DNA from: Alkaliphilus hydrothermalis
GTDB lineage: Bacteria > Bacillota > Clostridia > Peptostreptococcales > Natronincolaceae
Assembly: GCF_016908555.1 (NCBI RefSeq)
Contig: NZ_JAFBEE010000006.1
Location: forward strand, 83,307 to 147,306
Length of the DNA stretch: 64,000 bases
Direction of reading: 5' to 3'
The notes under the pieces were generated by a model. That model worked only from the letters and a program-made list of their open reading frames with translations. It was not told the DNA's origin and searched no databases. Made by a program: the position numbers and the translations under genes. Positions 35,487-44,397 of this stretch are shown here, piece by piece (within the stretch, counting starts at the first letter, position 1; each line of letters opens with the position of its first letter).

Positions 35487-36497
35487 ATGCAAAGCTATAG
35501 AAAGATTAGTATTTTTTTAATTGTTTTAATGTTGGTTTTTTCGGTGATTGGTTGCCAACCTGCTGAGCGACCAGAAGATAAATCAGGGGAACAAGCTGAG
35601 GGAGGCAAACAGCAGGGAGAAGTAAAAGCTCCCCCGATCCCAAAGGAAATTAATCAAGGCGACAGGGTAGAGCCTACAGTTAAAGTGTATATGACCGACA
35701 CTGGCACAATTAAAGAGATTAAGTTTGAAGAGTACTTAGAGGGTGTTTTAGCTGGAGAGATGCATAATGACTGGCCTGAGGAGGCCCTTCAAGCTCAAGC
35801 CATCATTGCCCGAACCTTTGTAATGGAATTTATTACTGATAAGGGTGGTTCTAAGTATGAAGGGGCAGATGTTTCTACAGATATTGAAGAGGCTCAAGCC
35901 TGGGATGCAGAGCAAATAAATGATCGAATTAAAGCAGCAGTAAAGAATACTAGAGGTAAAGTGATTGTGTATGATGATAAATTTGTAAAGGCTTGGTTTC
36001 ATGCCCATGCTGGTGGTAAGACAGCTACAGCCAAGGAAGGATTAGGCTTTGAAGATGCCGAACCTCCTTACATTCAAGTAGTGGAGTCGCCAGATTCTGA
36101 AGAAGCACCGCCAGAGGATGCTCAATGGAAGGAAACCTTTACTAAAGCAGAAATTATTGCTGCTGCTAAGGAACAAGGCCATGAGATTGGAAATTTTAAC
36201 GCAATTGAAATTGCTGAAAAAGGACCCTCTGGGCGAGCTACAAAGCTTAAAATTGGGGACAAAGTTGTAGCAGCACCAGCCTTTAGGGTAGCCTTAGATA
36301 GTACTAGAATGAAATCCACCCTTTTAACTAATGTCGTTGTGGCTGGCGACAAAGTAACGATGGAGGGTGCGGGTTATGGTCATGGAGTAGGAATGAGCCA
36401 ATGGGGCGCATATCAGATGGCCAAAGACGGAAAAAGCCCTGAAGAAATCATTAAGCATTACTTCAAGGATGTAGAAGTAGTAAAGCTATTCGATTAA
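35487..36497 (+). CDS. SpoIID-like lipoprotein
   Basis: A 336-residue protein of the SpoIID/LytB family. SpoIID is a lytic transglycosylase needed for engulfment. A lipobox (VIGC, Cys23) makes this a lipoprotein, followed by an acidic low-complexity linker to residue 55. The SpoIID domain has FEEYLEGVLAGEM with the catalytic-type Glu91, QAQAIIARTF, FHAHAGGKTATA and the C-terminal GAGYGHGVGMSQWGAYQMA. Canonical spoIID lies elsewhere in Bacillus; this copy is inserted before yabP. Start ATG after AAGGAGG. Confidence 0.92.
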   Translation: MQSYRKISIFLIVLMLVFSVIGCQPAERPEDKSGEQAEGGKQQGEVKAPPIPKEINQGDRVEPTVKVYMTDTGTIKEIKFEEYLEGVLAGEMHNDWPEEALQAQAIIARTFVMEFITDKGGSKYEGADVSTDIEEAQAWDAEQINDRIKAAVKNTRGKVIVYDDKFVKAWFHAHAGGKTATAKEGLGFEDAEPPYIQVVESPDSEEAPPEDAQWKETFTKAEIIAAAKEQGHEIGNFNAIEIAEKGPSGRATKLKIGDKVVAAPAFRVALDSTRMKSTLLTNVVVAGDKVTMEGAGYGHGVGMSQWGAYQMAKDGKSPEEIIKHYFKDVEVVKLFD

Positions 36498-36576
36498 TTT
36501 TGTAGGATAGTTCTAACAGCCCCCATCCCATCATAAAAATATGATGAAGCAAAAATTATGGGGGAAGGTGATGGCT

Positions 36577-36867
36577 ATGGAAGAACGCAAAGCAAATCGT
36601 AGCAGAAGCCATAACGTAATACTAGAAAACAGAGAGAAACTGTCTATTTCAGGAGTGGAGCATGTCAATAATTTCAATAGTGAGTTAATCATATTGGAAA
36701 CTGTGACAGGAGTGATGACCATCAAAGGTTGTGATTTAGATGTGAATAAATTAAACCTAGAGGATGGAAATGTCATCATACATGGTACTGTTTACTCGTT
36801 GGTTTATAGTGATAAAGATGCCTTTGGATCAAAGGGCTCGGGTTTCTTAGGAAAATTATTTAAATAA
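36577..36867 (+). CDS. yabP: Sporulation protein YabP
   Basis: A 96-residue protein needed in Bacillus for sporulation, made in the mother cell under sigma-E. The pattern RSHNVILENREKLSISGVEHVNNFNSELIILETVTG and the LEDGNVIIHGTVYSLVYSD end are typical. ATG 36577 has AAGG eight bases upstream; ATG 36571 and upstream codons are less favourable. A CATCATA/TATGATG inverted repeat lies 40 bases upstream. A terminator overlaps its end. Confidence 0.88.
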   Translation: MEERKANRSRSHNVILENREKLSISGVEHVNNFNSELIILETVTGVMTIKGCDLDVNKLNLEDGNVIIHGTVYSLVYSDKDAFGSKGSGFLGKLFK

Positions 36868-36897
36868 TCGTCGAAAAAATTCGACGATTATTTTTTT
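36863..36897 (+). terminator. Terminator between yabP and yabQ
   Basis: AATAATCGTCGAA / TTCGACGATTATT, a 13-bp perfect stem with a short loop, then T. It begins at the yabP stop, so yabQ needs read-through or its own promoter. Confidence 0.93.
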
Positions 36898-36907
36898 ATG
36901 GACATTC

Positions 36908-36935
36908 ACCTATTAGCCTGAACCAACATAGGATA
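36908..36935 (+). promoter_or_regulatory. Candidate mother-cell promoter of yabQ
   Basis: CATAGGATA at 36927-36935 with ACCTATT 12 bases upstream resembles sigma-E (CATAnnnT-type) signals. The same nonamer is before the coat-like gene at 5227. Confidence 0.4.
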
Positions 36936-36972
36936 ATAAAGATATCATTAAAACCTTTTGAGGTGATTAAAT

Positions 36973-37485
36973 ATGGATATGTATTCAGTTTATCATGAGA
37001 CTTACGTTTTACTAGGAACTATTTATGGAGGCATATTAATTGGATTCATTTATGACCTTTATAAGGTTTTTAGAGGGGTTTTTAGCCCAAAAAAACTAGC
37101 AACAAACCTTCAAGACATCCTGTTTTGGAGCATTATCACTATGGTGGCCTTTTATGTCCTTATATTTACTAACCAAGGGCAATTGAGATTTTACAATTTC
37201 TTGGGTTTTATCATTGGGGTTTTGGTGTACTATTATTTATTGAGTAAGACCATCATCCGCACGTTGGTTTTTGTCATTAGGGTAATGAAAGAATTTATGA
37301 TTAACCTCTGGAATCTTTTAGTATACCCAGTAAAAGTCGGGATTTGTCTAATTTCCGTACCATGTTCCTATTGTAAGAAAAAGACAAAACCAGTATACTA
37401 TAAAGCAAGGAGAGTTTTTAAGCTACCAAGGCGGATTGCTTCTGATTGCAAAAGAACTGTACTGCATTATTTTAAGAAAAAATAA
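36973..37485 (+). CDS. yabQ: Spore cortex biosynthesis protein YabQ
   Basis: A 170-residue polytopic membrane protein. Four to five helices fill residues 8-125 (GTIYGGILIGFIYDLYKVFRG, FWSIITMVAFYVLIF, FLGFIIGVLVYYYLL), and a basic C-terminal tail follows. In Bacillus YabQ is in the mother-cell membranes and is needed for cortex formation. It precedes divIC, as in Bacillus. Confidence 0.88.
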   Translation: MDMYSVYHETYVLLGTIYGGILIGFIYDLYKVFRGVFSPKKLATNLQDILFWSIITMVAFYVLIFTNQGQLRFYNFLGFIIGVLVYYYLLSKTIIRTLVFVIRVMKEFMINLWNLLVYPVKVGICLISVPCSYCKKKTKPVYYKARRVFKLPRRIASDCKRTVLHYFKKK

Positions 37486-37514
37486 CTGCAAAAACAAAAG
37501 AGGAGGGCTGGACA

Positions 37515-37814
37515 GTGGCCAAGAAGAAGAAACGAAAATATAATAAGCTGATTTTTATGAGCATCCTGCTGTTGATGGGGGGATATGTCCTGTTCACTCT
37601 TTACGAGCAATCTAAAGAAATGGCTTACTTAGAGAATGTGAAAAAGGAATATGAAATACAGGTAACCCAGACCCAAAAAGAGATTAACCAAATTAAAAAG
37701 GATATCGAAAATGCCCACAGAGATGAGTACATAGAGAAGGTGGCAAGGGAGCAATTGAAGATGATTGGTAAAAAGGAGATTATCTTTGTAGATCTGGGAA
37801 AAAGAGAAAGGTAA
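37515..37814 (+). CDS. divIC: Septum formation initiator DivIC/FtsB
   Basis: A 99-residue bitopic division protein. A basic cytoplasmic head (MAKKKKRKYNK), one membrane helix (residues 12-28) and a coiled coil (ENVKKEYEIQVTQTQKEINQIKKDIENA) are followed by DEYIEKVAREQLKMIGKKEIIF, a family motif. It works with FtsL and DivIB at the septum. Start GTG 37515 after AGGAGGG. Confidence 0.92.
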   Translation: MAKKKKRKYNKLIFMSILLLMGGYVLFTLYEQSKEMAYLENVKKEYEIQVTQTQKEINQIKKDIENAHRDEYIEKVAREQLKMIGKKEIIFVDLGKRER

Positions 37815-37912
37815 AAAAGGGTATACCTTTTACATGCATTGTGTTATAATACATATTGTATGACAAAACTAGTATATAATGTTGATACTTTAGAAGGAGG
37901 AATAGTAAGTCT

Positions 37913-38335
37913 ATGCCGGTAGAGGTAGGAAAAATTCTAGAGGGTACAGTTTCTGGAATTACAAACTTTGGAGCCTTCATTGATTTAGGAGAAGGAAAAA
38001 CAGGACTTGTGCATATTTCGGAAGTTGCAAATGATTACGTCAAGAACATTCATGAATACCTGAAGGAAAAACAAACTGTGAAGGTTAAGGTATTATCTGT
38101 TGAGAAGGACGGGAAGATTAGTTTATCCATTAAACAAGCAGCTCCACCAAAGAAGAAAAGCGTAAAACCTGCTGAATTTGATTGGGCAAAGCCAAATGAA
38201 ACGGAAACTTTATCTTTTGAAGATAAGATTAATCGATTCTTAAAGGATAGCGATGAAAAAATGCAGACATTAAAGAGCAAAAGCAAGAGTAACCGTAGAG
38301 GTAATGGTCATTCAAAGAAAGCATTTAAAGAATAA
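37913..38335 (+). CDS. yabR: S1 RNA-binding domain protein, YabR type
   Basis: A 140-residue protein with one S1 domain at residues 1-75 (VGKILEGTVSGITNFGAFIDLGEGKTGLVHISEV) and a basic, low-complexity tail. It sits after divIC as yabR does in Bacillus. It probably binds RNA or the ribosome; no specific job is known. Start ATG after AGGAGG. Confidence 0.9.
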   Translation: MPVEVGKILEGTVSGITNFGAFIDLGEGKTGLVHISEVANDYVKNIHEYLKEKQTVKVKVLSVEKDGKISLSIKQAAPPKKKSVKPAEFDWAKPNETETLSFEDKINRFLKDSDEKMQTLKSKSKSNRRGNGHSKKAFKE

Positions 38336-38340
38336 ATTCA

Positions 38341-38362
38341 AGCCGGTCTTCCGGCTTTTTTT
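38341..38362 (+). terminator. Terminator after the S1 gene
   Basis: AGCCGG / CCGGCT with a TCTT loop and a T-run. Confidence 0.92.
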
Positions 38363-38427
38363 ATTACCAATAAATAGATAAGTAGAGTTACATACTAATT
38401 AAAACAACCTATGGGGGGATGATCAAA

Positions 38428-39354
38428 ATGAAGAGGTACGCAACCATTGATATAGGTACCAACTCTATGAGATTATTATTGGCGGAGGTAGATGGACAAC
38501 AAATCCTTCACCGACAAAAACATTTAAATACCACTAGAATCGGAAAATCAGTAGATCAAGATGGGCGAATTACTTCAGAAGGATTACAGACAAACCTAAA
38601 GGCGTATGTTGATTTTGTAAATCAAGCTAAACAGTGGGGAGCAGAGGACATATGGGCAATCGCCACCAGTGCTGTCAGGGATGCTGAAAATGGTCAAGAA
38701 TTTGCAGATGAAGCCCATCATGCCACTGGAGTGAAGATTGAGATTATAGATGGAAAACAAGAAGCCATATTAGGTTACCAAGGAGTACTAATGGGATTAA
38801 AGGAGCCTTTGCCACAGGTTTTTTTAATAGATATTGGTGGAGGCAGTACAGAGCTAATTATTGGAGACGATAAGCGCATCATAGAAGCCAATAGTTATAA
38901 TATAGGTGCTGTAAGGATGACGGAAAGATGGATCACCACTGATCCGCCAGTAGATAATGAAATTAACGACCTTGTAGAGGAAATCACCCGCATCCTAGAG
39001 GAACCCCTAAAGAGCTATCCCAGTAATCTAGAGCATATTATAGGGATAGGAGGTACAGCTACAACCATAGCTGCCCTACATCAAGCATTAGTCCCCTATG
39101 ACCCTGACAAGGTCCATGGATATAAACTGGGGTTACAGGAGATTGCTGATTTGAGGGGCAAAATAAAGCTTCTATCAAATGCTGAAAGAAGGCAACTGAA
39201 GGGATTGGAGCCAAAACGGGCTGATATCATAGTGGCAGGAATCACCATTATGATTACTGCCATGGAGCTATTGAAGATTCCTGAGCTAATGATTAGTGAA
39301 TATGACAATCTAGAAGGGCTTCTATGGAGCAAAGTAAATGGAAGAAAAGTTTAA
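38428..39354 (+). CDS. Ppx/GppA phosphatase family protein
   Basis: A 308-residue sugar-kinase-fold phosphatase of the Ppx/GppA group, which degrade polyphosphate or pppGpp. ATIDIGTNSMRLLL is the first phosphate loop and FLIDIGGGSTELII the second. The shorter length lacks the C-terminal domain of E. coli Ppx. ATG 38428 is spaced from GGGGGG; an ATG nine bases earlier abuts it. It is an insertion relative to the Bacillus order between yabR and spoIIE. Confidence 0.9.
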   Translation: MKRYATIDIGTNSMRLLLAEVDGQQILHRQKHLNTTRIGKSVDQDGRITSEGLQTNLKAYVDFVNQAKQWGAEDIWAIATSAVRDAENGQEFADEAHHATGVKIEIIDGKQEAILGYQGVLMGLKEPLPQVFLIDIGGGSTELIIGDDKRIIEANSYNIGAVRMTERWITTDPPVDNEINDLVEEITRILEEPLKSYPSNLEHIIGIGGTATTIAALHQALVPYDPDKVHGYKLGLQEIADLRGKIKLLSNAERRQLKGLEPKRADIIVAGITIMITAMELLKIPELMISEYDNLEGLLWSKVNGRKV

Positions 39355-39366
39355 ATAGTTAAAAAA

Positions 39367-39400
39367 ATAATCCTGTAGTATATGCAGGATTATTTTTTTT
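39367..39400 (+). terminator. Terminator after Ppx/GppA
   Basis: AATAATCCTG / CAGGATTATT with a nine-base loop, then T. Confidence 0.92.
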
Positions 39401-39477
39401 ATTCTGAAAAAATAAAAAACTGTTCTCCAACACCCCCCAGTAGTCGTCAAAAATTAAAAAGGAATCTTCAATTTAGC

Positions 39478-39591
39478 TGTCTGACCATCCATGTATATGA
39501 TAGTTTTTGTCTAACCATCATAAGGATTGTCTAAAAATTCTGTGGGGTTGTCCACGATTCTTGACAAATCTCTCAAGGGATTTCTGATAAA
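39478..39591 (+). promoter_or_regulatory. spoIIE control region with phased TGTC repeats
   Basis: TGTC occurs at 39478, 39508, 39528 and 39549 and TGAC at 39562, with steps of 30, 20, 21 and 13 bases. The copies TGTCTAA (39508, 39528) and TGACAAA (39562) are one base from the Spo0A box TGnCGAA. TTGACA at 39561-39566 and GATAAA at 39586-39591 form a promoter with a long 19-base spacer. Bacillus spoIIE is a Spo0A~P-activated sigma-A promoter with an unusually long spacer, so the same logic is likely. Confidence 0.6.
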
Positions 39592-39626
39592 CTCGTCCTA
39601 AGAAATTAAATAAGGATGGTGTCAAT

Positions 39627-41996
39627 ATGGCAGAAAGATCAACTACTTATCTACAAGAGAGAAAAATGCTAGCAATATTCAACCAAAAGAGTATTCTACT
39701 ATTACATATGGTGGCCTTTCTATTGGGGAGAGCAGGGATATTGGGGACGCTAACCCCCTTTGGAATAGGATTTTATACAGCCCTTTGCCTTAAAAATAAA
39801 AAATACATAACGGTTGCAGTTGTCACCCTAATGGGGATTATGACAGTGCAGGGGGTTAATGGCAGTATCCCCTATGGAATAACATTAGGGGCAATCGTTT
39901 TAGCCTTCAATTATTTCCTGAGCACTAGAAAGTATCGAGTCATATCAGTTGCCTTTATTAGTGGGTCAATTTATTTAGTAGTCGCAACGACCTTTATATT
40001 GATAAACAATTTTTATCTTTATGATTTGATGATGGCTGTATTTGAAGCCTTGGTTATTTTTGTTGTGGTATACATATCCTCATTTGCAATTCCCATTGCC
40101 CTACAAAAAAATCATCGAAAAATATTGGCAACGGAAGAAATTATCTGTGTTGCCATATTAATGGCCCTAACCCTATCAGGGGTAAATGATGTGGAAGTAC
40201 TAGGTGTGTCCTTAAAAAATATACTAGGAATTCTCATCACAATTATATTTGCCTACAATGGTGGTGCCAGTGTGGGGGCATCGGTGGGGGTAACTTTAGG
40301 ACTGATCACCAGTATGTCCACCAATGGTATGCCTCCGATCATCATTGGAATATTTGCTTTTTCAGGTCTGCTGGCGGGAATTTTCAAAGATCTTGGTAAA
40401 TTTGGAAGTGCTTTTGGATTCCTTTTAGGAAATACGATTTTGACTTTTTATATCAATGGTTACTATGAGGTGTTTATACAGCTGAAGGAAGTGTTGGGTG
40501 CCTTTGTATTGTTCCTAATCATACCAGGGTCCTGGATTTTACAGCTTCAAAAATATAGTAGCCCTGCTTTGGGGATCATTCATTCCAGTAGAAGCTATGG
40601 AGATGAAATGAAAAAGCGGATTTATGAAAAATTATCGGATTTTTCTCAAACCTTCTCAGATTTATCAGTTACTTTTGAAAATATGGCAGAGCGGGTAGAG
40701 GCCTTTGGACAGGATGATCTGTCAAAATTGATTGAAAAGATGGCAGAAGGTGTATGTAGGGACTGTGGTATGAGGAGAAATTGTTGGGAAAGCAATTTTT
40801 ATAATACATATCAGGGGATGTCGGATTTATTAGTATTGATTGATACGAGGGAGCAGTTGGATAGCAAAAGTCTTCCTGATCAAATAAAGAAAAGATGTGT
40901 ACGCCCAAAAGCAGTAATTGAAAAAATGATTACCCTATACGATTTAAGCCGAGTGAATATGATCTGGAGAAAAAGGCTATTGGAGGGGAAAGAGTTAGTA
41001 GGAGAGCAGCTAAAGGGAATGGCAAATGGTATTCAGTCCTTAGCAGAGGAGCTCAATAGTGAAATCGTCTTTGATACAGAGCTGGAGGACAGTATCTATG
41101 TAGAATTGGATAAAGCGGGACTATCGGTAAATAGATTGTTGGTATCCACCAATGAAAAGGGAAAACTGGAAGTTACAATAGAAAGAAGGCCCTGCTACGG
41201 AAGAGAGGACTGTGTAGAGAACTATATACCGGTGATTTCCCGTGCAGTAGGTTATCAGCTAAGTAAAAAGAATCATAAGTGCAACAATCCCCATAGCCAT
41301 GGAAGCTGTAGCTTTACTTTAGTAGAGGCAAACAAATATGCTGCCTTAACAAAGGTGGCCAGGGCAACCAATGAAGGAAACTTATTATCTGGAGACTCCT
41401 ATACATTTATGGAAATTAAAAATAATGAGTTCTTAGTTGCCCTCAGTGATGGAATGGGAACTGGTGAAAAGGCTCATCTTCAATCCAGTGCTACGATTGC
41501 TATGCTAGAAAAGATGATGGAAGCGGGCTTTAGGCAGGAAATGACCATTAAGACCATCAACTCCATGTTGATGCTAAAGTCCTCGGAAGAGATCTTCTCT
41601 ACAATAGACATGACCACCATCGACCTCCATGAAGGACGGGCAGAGTTTGCAAAGATAGGCAGTGCACCTGGATATATTAAAAGAAGCGATGGAAAGGTTG
41701 AAGTAATTAATCCTGCCAGTCTACCAATTGGTATTTTATCTGATATAGATGTTGAGCAGAATTACAAAAACCTGCAGGATGGCGACTTTATCATTATGAT
41801 TTCAGATGGAATTATTGAAGTAAATAAAGAAGAAGGGGAGGATTGGGTAGTAAAATACTTAAAGGAGTCTGTGACAAGAAATCCACAGGAGTTGGCAGAT
41901 AAAATACTCCATCAAGCCCTACAATACACAGGAAACAAGCCAGAGGATGATATGACAGTATTGGTCACAAAAGTCTGGAAAACAAGAGTACAGTAG
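39627..41996 (+). CDS. spoIIE: Stage II sporulation protein E
   Basis: A 789-residue membrane phosphatase. About ten helices (residues 25-310) anchor it at the polar septum, a central region follows, and a PP2C phosphatase occupies about residues 590-789, with VALSDGMGTGEKAHLQSS, FAKIGSAPGYIKR and DGDFIIMISDGI holding the metal aspartates. It dephosphorylates SpoIIAA to activate sigma-F in the forespore. ATG after AAGGATGGTG. It ends the yab-type segment as in Bacillus, but the tilS-hpt-ftsH genes that follow there are absent. Confidence 0.95.
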   Translation: MAERSTTYLQERKMLAIFNQKSILLLHMVAFLLGRAGILGTLTPFGIGFYTALCLKNKKYITVAVVTLMGIMTVQGVNGSIPYGITLGAIVLAFNYFLSTRKYRVISVAFISGSIYLVVATTFILINNFYLYDLMMAVFEALVIFVVVYISSFAIPIALQKNHRKILATEEIICVAILMALTLSGVNDVEVLGVSLKNILGILITIIFAYNGGASVGASVGVTLGLITSMSTNGMPPIIIGIFAFSGLLAGIFKDLGKFGSAFGFLLGNTILTFYINGYYEVFIQLKEVLGAFVLFLIIPGSWILQLQKYSSPALGIIHSSRSYGDEMKKRIYEKLSDFSQTFSDLSVTFENMAERVEAFGQDDLSKLIEKMAEGVCRDCGMRRNCWESNFYNTYQGMSDLLVLIDTREQLDSKSLPDQIKKRCVRPKAVIEKMITLYDLSRVNMIWRKRLLEGKELVGEQLKGMANGIQSLAEELNSEIVFDTELEDSIYVELDKAGLSVNRLLVSTNEKGKLEVTIERRPCYGREDCVENYIPVISRAVGYQLSKKNHKCNNPHSHGSCSFTLVEANKYAALTKVARATNEGNLLSGDSYTFMEIKNNEFLVALSDGMGTGEKAHLQSSATIAMLEKMMEAGFRQEMTIKTINSMLMLKSSEEIFSTIDMTTIDLHEGRAEFAKIGSAPGYIKRSDGKVEVINPASLPIGILSDIDVEQNYKNLQDGDFIIMISDGIIEVNKEEGEDWVVKYLKESVTRNPQELADKILHQALQYTGNKPEDDMTVLVTKVWKTRVQ

Positions 41997-42013
41997 TCGC
42001 ATTCAATTCACAA

Positions 42014-42063
42014 AATAGCCTTATAATGGGAGATTTATTAATCCTGTTATAGGGCTTTGTTAA
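42014..42063 (+). terminator. Possible terminator after spoIIE
   Basis: AGCCTTATAA and TTATAGGGCT form a ten-base stem with one mismatch, followed by TTTGTT. Confidence 0.55.
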
Positions 42064-42284
42064 CTTTAATGAATAAATATGCATAATTATAGAAAAATAG
42101 GCCATGGTCGTTTCGGTTAAAATTTATAAATTATAATTAAACCATTGAAATTGGGCGAAATATTTAGTATATTTAAGTATGAGTAGAATTGCTAAATAAT
42201 TTTTTATGAGTTATTATTAGACCTAGACCCAGTATATTGTTATAGTGTAAACTGGGTTACTTAGAAAGGAGTATAGTATTAAAC

Positions 42285-43607
42285 ATGGAAATATTAAGTG
42301 CAGGTGAGAAAATAAAAAAACTCCGATGTGATCTTGGGTTAAAACAAGATGACGTTACAAATGAAGAAGTTACAAAGAGTTTGATTAGCATGATTGAAAA
42401 TAACAAGCGTAGTTTAAGTTGGAATACTGCACAAATAATTGCAGGTTGCTTAAACCGATACTATTCCGCTCTAGGTAAGGAAATAACTCCTGAATTTTTA
42501 ATGGAAACGGAAATGGAACAAGCTCGGAAAATAATCGAAGGGGAAATCCTTCATTTACAGCCGATCATCAAGACTGAAAATGTTGATGAAACCCTTATCA
42601 ATCGTTCATTTGAGAAGATGGTGGATTTAGCTAATCAATGGGGTCTACAAAAGGAAATTGCGGATCTTTATATACTAAAGGGCCAGTACTATTACTACAG
42701 TTTTCAATACAATAAAGCCCTGAAGGACTATTCAGATGGGCTAGAGTACTATATGGCCGCAAAGGACTACGGACAAGTAGCCCATATTTACAACTTAATA
42801 GGAGCCACTTATCATAAGATGATGTTGATGAACCAAGCCCTACTATATTATTCCAAAGCCTATGATATGGCAGTGGCCAATAAAGTTGAAAATATAGATG
42901 TGATAAAGGTAGAATCTATATTTAATCAAATTCTCTGCTATAGAAAAATTCATAAATATGATATGGCCCTTCAACAAATCTATATATTTAAAGAGTTAAA
43001 GTCAGATGAGGAGAATTTCAACACTAGAATGGACAATGTCATTCTTATGGAGGCCAATATCCATAGGGATTTAAAGAACTACGAGCGGGCAGAGAGGATG
43101 TACAATAGGCTTTTAGCAAAGGGAGATCGACTAGAGCCATATACATTATTCTTGGTATATGAAAATTTAACAACCCTATTTAGGGAATTAGGGCAAATAG
43201 AAAAAGCACTGAAATACATTGAAGGTGCATTAGAACTAAAAGAACGGGTATCAATGAATTACTTACCAAATCTGTATTTGCAACAAGCTAAATGTTTTAT
43301 GCAATTAGGAGAAGACCAGAGGGTGATATCGATTCTAGAAAATGGGATTCTACTCGCTGAAACCCTCCCGAAAAAAGACATGGTTATTGATCTTCATTTT
43401 GCCGCTGTCCAAGCCTACGGAAAACTTAAGGATTACCAAAATGCCCTAAGACATTTGCGAAAATCTGAAAGAATTATTGTGGATAAAGACCTTCAACACC
43501 ATATGAGTGAATTGAATAGCTTCTATATTGAAGTATATCTTGCCATGGATGAAAAACATAAGTGCATGGAATACATTACACGAATGAGGAATGACTATCT
43601 AAACTAA
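42285..43607 (+). CDS. XRE-type helix-turn-helix protein with TPR domain
   Basis: A 440-residue protein. Residues 6-60 resemble a helix-turn-helix (GEKIKKLRCDLGLKQDDVTNEEVTKSLISMIENNKRSLSWNTAQIIAGCL). The rest is helical TPR repeats (FQYNKALKDYSDGLEYYMAAKDYGQVAHIYNLIGATYHK, RAERMYNRLLAK, KALKYIEGALELKERV). This is the architecture of RRNPP-type regulators that bind a signal peptide, but no small peptide gene is seen beside it. ATG 42285 lies rather far from its AAAGGAG. Related proteins are common in Clostridia; target genes are unknown. Confidence 0.82.
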   Translation: MEILSAGEKIKKLRCDLGLKQDDVTNEEVTKSLISMIENNKRSLSWNTAQIIAGCLNRYYSALGKEITPEFLMETEMEQARKIIEGEILHLQPIIKTENVDETLINRSFEKMVDLANQWGLQKEIADLYILKGQYYYYSFQYNKALKDYSDGLEYYMAAKDYGQVAHIYNLIGATYHKMMLMNQALLYYSKAYDMAVANKVENIDVIKVESIFNQILCYRKIHKYDMALQQIYIFKELKSDEENFNTRMDNVILMEANIHRDLKNYERAERMYNRLLAKGDRLEPYTLFLVYENLTTLFRELGQIEKALKYIEGALELKERVSMNYLPNLYLQQAKCFMQLGEDQRVISILENGILLAETLPKKDMVIDLHFAAVQAYGKLKDYQNALRHLRKSERIIVDKDLQHHMSELNSFYIEVYLAMDEKHKCMEYITRMRNDYLN

Positions 43608-43635
43608 ACGATCATAAATTAGGCTATATAATCAA

Positions 43636-43667
43636 AAAAACTCCTTTCTTTTGAAGGGAGTTTTTGG
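43636..43667. terminator. Bidirectional terminator
   Basis: AAAAACTCCTTTC / GAAGGGAGTTTTT with a TTTT loop between convergent genes. Confidence 0.9.
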
Positions 43668-43680
43668 TATTCTAATGGAA

Positions 43681-44244
43681 TTATTTAATTGGGACAAATA
43701 GAGCCTCCCGTAGTAATATGGCCACTTCACCACGATTCAGTACACGTTTTGGTTCGGCAGACAAGTGCTTAGTAATACCTAATTTGTTGGCTACATCAAT
43801 GTGACCAGTAGGCCACTGACCAATAGCTTCGGCATCATAACCCAATACCCTCACTAGGATAGTAATCACCTCTCCATAGGTGATGTTACCAGAAGGGCGA
43901 TAAGTGTTGTCTACTTCGTACCCTTTAACCCAATTGCTTGCTGCAGCGATACTGATATCGTAGTAGGCCCAATGGGAGGATTTAACATCGGTGAATTTGA
44001 TGGCTTGAAGGGCTTCCTTAGAAATATTTTGAGGTCCAACAATTCTTACCATTGTGGCTGCGAACTCTGCGCGGGTAATAGGACGTTCTAGACCCAAAGA
44101 GCCATCGGCATATCCCCTGTATACATTAATATCCTTTAGGAATTCCCCAGCTTCCAATTGCAGAGAAGTATTATCACTGGCGGCACTTACTAAGCTTAAA
44201 AGGAAAACAAAGCATAGGGTTAAAGCAATCATTTTTTTTGTCAA
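43681..44244 (-). CDS. SLH-domain protein
   Basis: A 187-residue exported protein made almost only of SLH modules. A signal peptide ends LVSAAS. The SLH segments read VYRGYADGSLGLERPITRAEFAATMVRI, FTDVKSSHWAYYDI ... YRPSGNITYGEVITILVRVLGYD and LNRGEVAILLREAL. SLH triplets bind pyruvylated wall polymer. With no other domain it may be an anchor unit or a competitor of bigger SLH proteins. Start TTG 44244 with AAGGGGTG seven bases upstream; TATAAT at 44282-44277 on the minus strand is a likely extended -10. Confidence 0.88.
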   Translation of the reverse strand: MTKKMIALTLCFVFLLSLVSAASDNTSLQLEAGEFLKDINVYRGYADGSLGLERPITRAEFAATMVRIVGPQNISKEALQAIKFTDVKSSHWAYYDISIAAASNWVKGYEVDNTYRPSGNITYGEVITILVRVLGYDAEAIGQWPTGHIDVANKLGITKHLSAEPKRVLNRGEVAILLREALFVPIK

Positions 44245-44276
44245 TTCAACACCCCTTTTCTTCAGTTACTAGTAAA

Positions 44277-44285
44277 ATTATATCA
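44277..44285 (-). promoter_or_regulatory. Extended -10 for the small SLH gene
   Basis: On the minus strand TGATATAAT, with TATAAT at 44282-44277. No good -35 is found; TTGGAA lies 15 bases upstream. Confidence 0.45.
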
Positions 44286-44397
44286 AAAAAACCAAGTTTC
44301 CAATATTAAACTTTCATGACAATTATGCATCATTAATTAATAATTATAAACAGTCATTAAATTCTGTTTACTTTGCATGATAAAAATAAACAGGACA

